From positions 1-13,879 of the forward strand of contig JAUXEH010000038.1 of assembly GCA_030620655.1 (NCBI GenBank): a stretch of 13,879 nucleotides of DNA, read 5' to 3'. The stretch's first letter is position 1. The number at the start of each line of letters is the position of its first letter. The notes below the pieces were generated by a model that searched no databases, had not been told where the DNA came from, and worked only from the letters and a program-made list of their open reading frames with translations. Origin of the DNA: Candidatus Aminicenantota bacterium. GTDB lineage: Bacteria; Acidobacteriota; Aminicenantia; Aminicenantales; Aminicenantaceae. The translations under genes and the position numbers were made by a program. Shown here one piece after another: positions 1 through 5,400 of this stretch.

Positions 1-79
1 CGAAGCTGTGGTTTACCACCGCGAGACCCGACATAACGCACCATATGCTGTGAGATCCGCTCGCCCGGAGGGTAAAAGA

Positions 80-124
80 TGCCGACAGTAGAAAAAAAGG
101 TTTCATGTATTGGAAGTGTCGGCA
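80..124. repeat. 8-bp inverted repeat upstream of the M24 peptidase gene
   Basis: TGCCGACA (80-87) is matched by its exact reverse complement TGTCGGCA (117-124), separated by 29 nt. The pair lies 30 to 75 bp upstream of the peptidase start codon. It could be an operator half-site pair or the base of a leader stem. It has no T-tract, so it does not look like an intrinsic terminator. An 8-bp match at this spacing could arise by chance. I see no convincing sigma-70 promoter in positions 1-150. Confidence 0.3.
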
Positions 125-144
125 GCTTTTATGAATAATTCAGG

Positions 145-154
145 AGGAGGTGAT
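145..154 (+). promoter_or_regulatory. Extended Shine-Dalgarno that decides the start of the M24 peptidase
   Basis: AGGAGGTGAT at 145-154 is fully complementary to the usual 3' end of 16S rRNA. The GTG at 150 and the ATG at 153 lie inside or too close to this site. The ATG at 156 sits 5 nt after GGAGG and is the preferred start. Confidence 0.7.
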
Positions 155-155
155 G

Positions 156-1430
156 ATGAGTATAGATAGAAGGGATTTCCTGAAGCTGTCAGCAGGTGCG
201 GCAGGAGTCGCCCTGGTGACGTCCGGATGTTCCCCGCAGCAGGACACACGGTCAGAGGCCGGCGATCCCATCTCCCGCCTCAAGCCCATGACGGCTGACG
301 TGGTCCCCATCACCGATGCGGAGCGCCAGCAGAGGATCGAAAAAGCCCGGCGGTTGATGACGGAAGCCGGGATCGAGGCCATCTATCTCGAGGGCGGAAC
401 CGGCATGTTCTATTTCACGGGGGTACGCTGGGGAAACAGCGAGCGCATGTTCGCTGTGGTCCTGCCTGCCCGGGGAGAGCTCGCCTGGATCTGTCCGGCT
501 TTCGAGGAGGACCGGGCCCGGGAGCTGATCCACTTCGGGGACGACATCCGGACCTGGGAGGAGCATGAGAGCCCCTATAAGCGTGTGGCCCAGGTACTGG
601 CGGACCGGGGGATCCGCTCCGGCAGGATCGGGATCGAAGAGAGGGTCCGGTTTTTCCTGTACGACGGGAGCAGGAAAGCGGCCCCCCACCTTGAGTATGT
701 GAGCGCCGATCCCGTGACCATCGAGTGCCGGGTCATAAAATCACCCGCCGAACTCGCCCTGATGCAGAAGGCGGCCGACATCACCATCGAGGCCTACAAG
801 GTTTCGGTAGCCATGCTCGAGGTCGGCATGACCAGAAGCGATTTCCGCGCCATCTCCGGCCGGGCCCATGCGGCCCTGGGGGTGAGCGGGGGGATCGGTG
901 CACAGATCGCGGAAGCCTCGGCCAATCCCCACGGCAGCATCAAGCGTATCGAGCTCAAGGAAGGCGACATCGTGCTCATGGACGGCGGCTGTGGGGTTGA
1001 CGGATACCGCTCGGACATCAGCCGGACCATCGTGTTCGGGGAGCCGACGAGCCGCCAAAGGGAGATGTGGAACCTCATGAAAAAGGCGCAGTCCGCCGCC
1101 TTTGCCAAGGCCGGGGTGGGTGTGCCCTGCGAGGATGTGGATGCGGCCGCCCGCCAGGTCTACATCAACTACGGATTCGGTCCCGGGTATCAGGTCCCGG
1201 GCCTGCCGCACCGCACCGGTCACGGCATCGGGCTGGATGGTCATGAGTGGATCAACCTGGTCAAAGGAAACACCCGTCCCATGGAGGTGGGGATGTGTTT
1301 CTCGAACGAGCCCATGGTGGTGCTCCCTGGAGAATTCGGGGTCCGTCTGGAGGACTGCATATACATCACCGAGGAGGGGCCGCGCTACTTCTCCGAGCCC
1401 AGCCCCGCCATCGACCAGCCCTTCGCCTGA
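156..1430 (+). CDS. Tat-exported, lipobox-containing M24 metallopeptidase (Xaa-Pro dipeptidase-like)
   Basis: A peptidase of the M24 ('pita-bread') family, which removes N-terminal residues or cleaves Xaa-Pro dipeptides using two metal ions. From the ATG at 156 the protein has 424 residues. It starts with a twin-arginine signal (RRDFLK, R5-R6) followed by a short hydrophobic stretch and VTSGC, a lipobox-compatible site at C25, so a lipid-anchored periplasmic protein is likely. Residues of about 50-190 resemble the creatinase N-terminal domain. The catalytic domain carries all five metal ligands in the family order and spacing: D276, D287 (11 apart, as in the family), H356 in TGHGIG, E385 in SNEP and E399 in RLED. 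The active site is therefore complete. Export of M24 enzymes by Tat fits folding and metal loading in the cytoplasm. The exact substrate (dipeptide, aminopeptidase or creatinase-like) cannot be read from the sequence. The next gene appears to have its own promoter, so this is probably a single transcription unit. Confidence 0.9.
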   Translation: MSIDRRDFLKLSAGAAGVALVTSGCSPQQDTRSEAGDPISRLKPMTADVVPITDAERQQRIEKARRLMTEAGIEAIYLEGGTGMFYFTGVRWGNSERMFAVVLPARGELAWICPAFEEDRARELIHFGDDIRTWEEHESPYKRVAQVLADRGIRSGRIGIEERVRFFLYDGSRKAAPHLEYVSADPVTIECRVIKSPAELALMQKAADITIEAYKVSVAMLEVGMTRSDFRAISGRAHAALGVSGGIGAQIAEASANPHGSIKRIELKEGDIVLMDGGCGVDGYRSDISRTIVFGEPTSRQREMWNLMKKAQSAAFAKAGVGVPCEDVDAAARQVYINYGFGPGYQVPGLPHRTGHGIGLDGHEWINLVKGNTRPMEVGMCFSNEPMVVLPGEFGVRLEDCIYITEEGPRYFSEPSPAIDQPFA

Positions 1431-1470
1431 CCCGCCTCCGCTGAAAAACGTTCCCATCCGATTCTGCAGT

Positions 1471-1500
1471 TTGAATATCCCTTACGGCCTGTGCTAGTAT
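1471..1500 (+). promoter_or_regulatory. Extended -10 promoter of the histidine kinase gene
   Basis: TTGAAT (1471-1476) and TAGTAT (1495-1500) are separated by 18 bp, and a TG dinucleotide at 1492-1493 gives an extended -10 element. Transcription would begin at about 1506-1508. This makes the GTG at 1505 an unlikely start codon and favours the ATG at 1550. Confidence 0.5.
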
Positions 1501-1549
1501 AGGTGTGACGCATGGGGCGTTCGATGAATCTGTCTTTCAGAGCGGGAAC

Positions 1550-3055
1550 ATGATCAGCCTTAAAGACGCCTCCCTGTCCTGGGTGAAATACCTGGTTCCG
1601 GACAGACTCGAGCGGGATCCCAAGTTCCGGCGGTATCTGGGCCGCCTGGGCCGTATCGGCATTACCGTAGGCGGGATCCTGGTCGTAGTGGCCGTCGGCC
1701 TGATCCTGCTAATCAAAATCGTTTTCCAGGGGGGATATCCGGTCTGGATGCAGGATCCGTCAGTGTACGATGTGGCTAATAACATCGTAACGCTGTGGGA
1801 TAAACTCCTCATAATCAGTTTGGGTATTTTCTCATTAATCCTGTTGCGAACCAGACTGAATGTCGAGGTCGGAAGGTATTTTGTCTGGGCACTGCTGCTC
1901 ATCATAGCTTTCATCGCCGTATTCGATGATGTGGTCGTATCGGAGGACGTGACCTATTCCGCAGGATATCTGGTCATGATCCTGTTTGTGGGAGTGAGCG
2001 CCATGCCCTTCCGCCCCTGGCAGGTCACCCTGTTGGGCATCACCCTCATGCTGATCTACATCTTCGAGGTCAGGGTGTATCCTGGAGGCCTGGTGGGACC
2101 GCCTCAATTCTACACCCAGATGATACCGGCCACCGTGCTGGCCACCGTGATCACCTGCTTTCTCTATCAGGCGCGCCACCGCCTGTATCAGGCGCGTCAA
2201 AAAGAGATCCTTATGAAAGAATCGATATCAAGGTATGCCGAGGAGTTGGAACAAATGTATGTGAAACTCAGGGACACGCAGGCCTCGCTCGTCCAGTCGG
2301 AGAAGCTGGCGTCCCTGGGAAACCTGGTGGCGGGCGTTGCCCACGAGATCAACAGCCCCCTGGGATCGATCGGATCCTCTGCCGACACGGCCAAGAGGGC
2401 GCTTCAGCTGATAGAGAAGGCCCTGGAAGGAGGGGAAGAATCCTGGAAGGACGAAAAGGTACAGCGGGCGTTCCGGATCCTTATCTCCCTGAATGACTCG
2501 GTGGCAGGCGGGGCGGAGCGCATAAACCGGATCGTGACCGCGCTGCGCAATTTCGCCTGCCTGGATGAGGGGGAATATCAATCCTTTGACGTGAACAGGG
2601 GCATCGAGGACACGCTCATGCTGGTGCTGGCCAATCCCGAGGTTCGAGTTGCAGTTGAGAAAGACCTGGGGACGCTGCCTGAATTGTACTGCCGGCCCCG
2701 GCAGATCAACCAGGTTTTCATCAACATCCTGAACAATGCGCTGGAAGCCACAGAAAACCGGGGGCGCATCACGATCAAGACACGAAAGGACGGAGACCGG
2801 ATTCGGATCCGGTTTTCAGATGACGGGCACGGGATTTCCCCGGCGGACCTGGGCCGTGTTTTCGAACCCGGCTTCACCACCAAAGGCAGGGGAGTGGGGA
2901 CCGGTTTGGGCCTGGCCATCTGCTACCGGATCATCGAGGACCACGGCGGAACCTTAGACGTGGCGAGTAAGCCCGGGGAGGGGGCCACCGTTTCCATCAC
3001 GCTCCCGATAGAGTCCAGCCAGGTCGGCGGCGGCGAACCCGAACAAGCGGCCTGA
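1550..3055 (+). CDS. Six-TM sensor histidine kinase, no partner regulator nearby
   Basis: A membrane histidine kinase that autophosphorylates and passes phosphate to a response regulator not present in this window. From the ATG at 1550 it has 501 residues. The N-terminal third has about six hydrophobic segments with very short loops (roughly residues 35-60, 80-105, 110-130, 135-155, 160-180 and 195-215). It therefore probably senses within or near the membrane rather than through a large periplasmic domain. A coiled-coil linker with no recognisable HAMP or PAS domain (about 220-255) leads to the H-box GVAHEINSPLG with phosphoacceptor H265. The ATPase domain shows an N-box (INILNNALEA, N396), a G1 box (DDGHGI, about 424-429), the GFTTK motif and the GTGLGL G2 loop. 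All catalytic motifs are intact. A GTG at 1505 would add 15 residues but lies upstream of or at the predicted transcription start. The kinase stops 189 bp before the PadR operon, which has a separate promoter, so a functional link is possible but unproven. Confidence 0.93.
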   Translation: MISLKDASLSWVKYLVPDRLERDPKFRRYLGRLGRIGITVGGILVVVAVGLILLIKIVFQGGYPVWMQDPSVYDVANNIVTLWDKLLIISLGIFSLILLRTRLNVEVGRYFVWALLLIIAFIAVFDDVVVSEDVTYSAGYLVMILFVGVSAMPFRPWQVTLLGITLMLIYIFEVRVYPGGLVGPPQFYTQMIPATVLATVITCFLYQARHRLYQARQKEILMKESISRYAEELEQMYVKLRDTQASLVQSEKLASLGNLVAGVAHEINSPLGSIGSSADTAKRALQLIEKALEGGEESWKDEKVQRAFRILISLNDSVAGGAERINRIVTALRNFACLDEGEYQSFDVNRGIEDTLMLVLANPEVRVAVEKDLGTLPELYCRPRQINQVFINILNNALEATENRGRITIKTRKDGDRIRIRFSDDGHGISPADLGRVFEPGFTTKGRGVGTGLGLAICYRIIEDHGGTLDVASKPGEGATVSITLPIESSQVGGGEPEQAA

Positions 3056-3109
3056 CCGCGACCCCCCTGTCTGCTCAATCATCCCAGGCACTATAAAATC
3101 CCTGCCGAT

Positions 3110-3160
3110 AAGAAAAATATATATTTTTAACTTGACATATTGATAAGTTATCACTATAAT
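3110..3160 (+). promoter_or_regulatory. Perfect-consensus sigma-70 promoter with UP-like A/T tract (PadR operon)
   Basis: TTGACA (3132-3137) and TATAAT (3155-3160) match the consensus in all 12 positions with the ideal 17-bp spacer. Immediately upstream, 3113-3128 is a 16-bp A/T palindrome (A5, alternating TA, T5) that resembles an UP element for the RNA polymerase alpha subunit. The predicted start is about 3167, giving a leader of about 78 nt before the TTG start codon. A promoter this strong next to a repressor gene suggests that it is normally held off. Confidence 0.85.
3137..3157. promoter_or_regulatory. Dyad operator candidate inside the promoter spacer
   Basis: TGATAAGTTATCA (3141-3153) is a perfect 6+1+6 palindrome centred at 3147. 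The symmetry continues for three more pairs on each side after one mismatch (ATA at 3137-3139, TAT at 3155-3157). It fills the space between the -35 and -10 elements, where a bound dimer would block RNA polymerase. PadR proteins often autoregulate through such dyads, so the adjacent PadR protein is the obvious candidate binder. That assignment is inference. Confidence 0.6.
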
Positions 3161-3179
3161 TAAATTGATAGCAATGATA

Positions 3180-3206
3180 AATAACAATTAATATTAATAT
3201 GTTATT
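3180..3206. repeat. AT-rich inverted repeat in the leader of the PadR operon
   Basis: AATAACA (3180-3186) and TGTTATT (3200-3206) form 7-bp arms around a 13-nt centre that itself contains the palindrome ATTAATATTAAT (3187-3198). It lies about 13-40 nt downstream of the predicted transcription start. It may be a second binding site for a dimeric regulator. In such AT-rich DNA some symmetry is expected by chance. Confidence 0.35.
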
Positions 3207-3231
3207 ACACAGCCAAAACATATATTCCATC

Positions 3232-3241
3232 GGAGGTGATC
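3232..3241 (+). promoter_or_regulatory. 10-nt Shine-Dalgarno indicating a TTG start for padR-like gene
   Basis: GGAGGTGATC is complementary over 10 nt to the anti-Shine-Dalgarno end of 16S rRNA. The in-frame GTG at 3236 is part of this site and cannot be the start. The TTG at 3245 sits 8 nt after GGAGG and is preferred. The next ATG (3254) is 17 nt away. Confidence 0.7.
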
Positions 3242-3244
3242 GCC

Positions 3245-3616
3245 TTGGCTTACATGATCGACGCCAATAAGAAGTTCCAGAAAGAGCTGAATTCCGGGAC
3301 GGCGGCCCTGGTGCTGCTCAGCCTGATGGACCGGGCCGAGGAGCCCATGTACGGCTACCAGATCGCCAAGCTCATGGAGACCGCTGACGACAAGGTCCCC
3401 ATGATGAAGCAGGGGGCTCTGTACCCGGTCCTGCGGTCGCTGGAAAACAGCGGACTGCTGGAGAGCCATGTAGACCCCTCGGTCTCCGGGCCGCCCCGGC
3501 GCTACTACAGGATTACCGAAACCGGGCGCCGCACCCTCGCAACCTGGAGGGAGATCTGGAACCACACCAAGACGTTTGTCGATTCCCTGTTGGAAGGCGG
3601 AGGCCATGATGAATAG
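3245..3616 (+). CDS. PadR-family transcriptional regulator
   Basis: A small winged-helix DNA-binding protein of 123 residues, read from a TTG codon chosen because of the 10-nt Shine-Dalgarno. It shows the PadR pattern: SGTAALVLLSLM and MYGYQIAKLM in helices 1-3, GALYPVLRSLENSGLL in the recognition-helix region, then the wing with RRYYRITETGRRTL. One C-terminal helix (about residues 100-118) remains for dimerisation, so it belongs to the short PadR subgroup that responds to ligands or partner proteins. Its gene is first in the operon, behind a very strong promoter with a spacer dyad, consistent with autorepression. The stop codon overlaps the start of the next gene. PadR regulators next to HAAS/DUF1700-like membrane proteins and next to duplicated FtsX permeases are known arrangements. 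This operon combines both. Confidence 0.93.
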   Translation: MAYMIDANKKFQKELNSGTAALVLLSLMDRAEEPMYGYQIAKLMETADDKVPMMKQGALYPVLRSLENSGLLESHVDPSVSGPPRRYYRITETGRRTLATWREIWNHTKTFVDSLLEGGGHDE

Positions 3617-4493
3617 GATCGACGCGTATCTGGACCGCCTCAGAGCCGAACTCGAGGGGAGTGATCCCGCCCTCATCCAGGATGCTCTGTCGGACTCCGA
3701 GGAACATCTGCGTGCCGCCTTGGAAACGGCTCTCGGGGAGACACCCGGCCTGAGCGAGGAGGAGGCCCTGCGGGACATTATTGAAAAATACGGTGAACCC
3801 GCGGAGGTCGCGGCGGCGTATAGGGACGCCGAAGCCCGCCTCGCTCCGTTTTCGACCCCCGTGCCTGTTTCTCCGGCTCCGCCGGTCTTCACGAAATTTT
3901 TCGGGATCGTGGCCGACCCCCGTGCCTGGGGCGCCTTCCTCTACGCCCTCCTGGCTTTTCTCTTCGGGACGATCTACTGCGGCTGGGCCCTGGTGGGCGG
4001 CGCTGTTGCATTACCTTCCATGATCTTCATCATCGGGGTGCCGATCACCGCCCTGTTCCTCCTTTCGCTCAGGGGAATCGGTCTCTTGGAAGGGCGCATC
4101 GTGGAGGCCCTCCTGGGAGTGCGGATGCCGAGGAAGCCGTTTTTTGTGAGCAGGGATCTGAAGTGGACAGAGAAGCTCAAGTCCCTGTATACGGAATCCT
4201 TGACGTGGAAGATCCTGCTCTACATGCTGCTCCAATTCCCCTTGGGATTTGTATATTTCATCGTTTTAGGCGGGGCTTTTACTTTTGCCCTGGGCTTAAT
4301 AACTGGGCCCGTGTTGGAACTGGGGCTTCACCTTCCCCTGGAGGTTGTGGGTGTGGATAAGTTCACTCCCCTCTGGCTGCTGCCCATAGTGTGCGCAGCG
4401 GGACTCTTCCTGCTGCCGGCCACACTGCACCTGGCCAAATGGATGGGGAAGCTTCACGGCCGCTATGCCAAGGCCATGCTGGTGAGGAAATGA
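3609..4493 (+). CDS. HAAS-like plus Sensor-like membrane protein, copy 1
   Basis: A predicted inner-membrane protein of 294 residues. Residues 1-75 form a helical domain of the HAAS/DUF1700 type (RIDAYLDRLRAEL, then an acidic helix with EEHL, then IIEKYGEPAEVAAAYR), which in other bacteria accompanies PadR-type regulators. After a Pro-rich linker (about 80-92) comes a membrane region with about four hydrophobic segments. It contains LRGIGLLEGRIVEALLGVRMPR, like the 'Sensor' membrane domain (PF13796 type) found in actinobacterial signalling proteins. It ends in HGRYAKAMLV. No catalytic motif is visible. The start chosen is the ATG at 3609, 5 nt after GGAGG (3599-3603). The ATG at 3606 is the alternative. 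Either one overlaps the PadR stop, suggesting translational coupling. A likely role is to sense membrane or permease state and control PadR. That is inference. Confidence 0.8.
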   Translation: MNRIDAYLDRLRAELEGSDPALIQDALSDSEEHLRAALETALGETPGLSEEEALRDIIEKYGEPAEVAAAYRDAEARLAPFSTPVPVSPAPPVFTKFFGIVADPRAWGAFLYALLAFLFGTIYCGWALVGGAVALPSMIFIIGVPITALFLLSLRGIGLLEGRIVEALLGVRMPRKPFFVSRDLKWTEKLKSLYTESLTWKILLYMLLQFPLGFVYFIVLGGAFTFALGLITGPVLELGLHLPLEVVGVDKFTPLWLLPIVCAAGLFLLPATLHLAKWMGKLHGRYAKAMLVRK

Positions 4494-4506
4494 GGAGATA
4501 CCTGCC

Positions 4507-5400
4507 ATGATCAAGAACGTGGATGAATACCTTCGGGAACTCAGGCAAGGGCTCTTTGGGTGCGATCCGGCGTTGGTGCAGGATGCCCTGGCGGATGCGG
4601 AAGAGCATCTCCGCCTGGGGCTCGATCTGGCACGGCAGGGAGAAGGGGCAGTCCCGGAATCCGAAGCCCTGCAGGCACTCATCGAAAAATTCGGTGATCC
4701 TGCCGAGGTGGCCTCGGCTTACCGCGAGATCGAGGCCCATTCCGCACCGGTTCTATCCCCTCCGCCGCGATCCCGTTCCTTCTGGGGGAGATTTTTCGGA
4801 ATCTATGCGGATCCGCGCGCCTGGGGTTCTTTCCTCTACCTGCTGTGCGGGCTGGTCACCGGGTGTTTTTACGGTATGTGGGCCATCTTAGGTACATCTT
4901 TTTCTTTGATTTCCCTCATTCTCATCATCGGGCTGCCCGTGAGCGGCCTGTTCCTGCTTTCCGTCCGGGGGATCGCCTTGATGGAGGGCCGCATCGTAGA
5001 GGCCCTGCTCGGGGTGCGCATGCCGCGCAGACCCCTGTTCGTACAGGAGGGATTGAGCTGGAAAGGCAGGTTCGAGGCCCTGGTCACGGAATCCCAGACC
5101 TGGAGATCCCTGGTGTATCTTTTCCTCCAGTTTCCCCTGGGGGCACTGTATTCATGCGTGACGTTCGTGCTGTTTGGATTCTCTATAAAGATGACCCTGT
5201 ATCCCTTCTGGTACCATGTGCTGGGGCGGCCCCTCATCACATTCGCCCAGCCGTACTTCCCGCCCGGCTGGCTGGTCCCCTTCGTCTGCCTCGCGGGATT
5301 CCTGCTCCTTCCCCTGACTCTTCACTTCACGAAGCGGCTGGGTCGTTGGCACGGCCGCTATGCCAAGGCCATGCTCGTCAGCAAAAAACATTATGTTTAA
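4507..5400 (+). CDS. HAAS-like plus Sensor-like membrane protein, copy 2 (tandem paralogue)
   Basis: A 297-residue paralogue of the preceding protein, with the same order: helical domain (about 1-78, with EEHL and IEKFGDPAEVASAYR), Pro/Ser-rich linker, ADPRAWG, and then about four membrane segments with GRIVEALLGVRMPRRP and a C-terminal HGRYAKAMLV. The two proteins differ most in the region between membrane segments 3 and 4, where copy 2 is longer and carries more aromatic residues, so the copies may sense different things or form a heterodimer. GAGGAG at 4492-4497 gives a 9-nt spacing to the ATG. The stop codon overlaps the ATG of the permease gene (ATGTTTAA, 5393-5400). Function unknown. 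Domain names are assigned by eye. Confidence 0.8.
   Translation: MIKNVDEYLRELRQGLFGCDPALVQDALADAEEHLRLGLDLARQGEGAVPESEALQALIEKFGDPAEVASAYREIEAHSAPVLSPPPRSRSFWGRFFGIYADPRAWGSFLYLLCGLVTGCFYGMWAILGTSFSLISLILIIGLPVSGLFLLSVRGIALMEGRIVEALLGVRMPRRPLFVQEGLSWKGRFEALVTESQTWRSLVYLFLQFPLGALYSCVTFVLFGFSIKMTLYPFWYHVLGRPLITFAQPYFPPGWLVPFVCLAGFLLLPLTLHFTKRLGRWHGRYAKAMLVSKKHYV

Noticed and set aside
1..120. Possible tail of a plus-strand gene entering from the left edge
   Set aside because: All three frames close within the first 90 bases or so and the short peptides carry no recognisable motif, so no gene can be supported.
1505..1549. GTG start for the histidine kinase
   Set aside because: It lies at or before the transcription start predicted from the extended -10 promoter, and has no ribosome site. 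The ATG at 1550 is preferred, though its own Shine-Dalgarno is weak.
3576..3608. Upstream start for the first HAAS/Sensor protein
   Set aside because: It would overlap the PadR gene by 41 nt, while GGAGG at 3599-3603 points to the ATG at 3609 or 3606.
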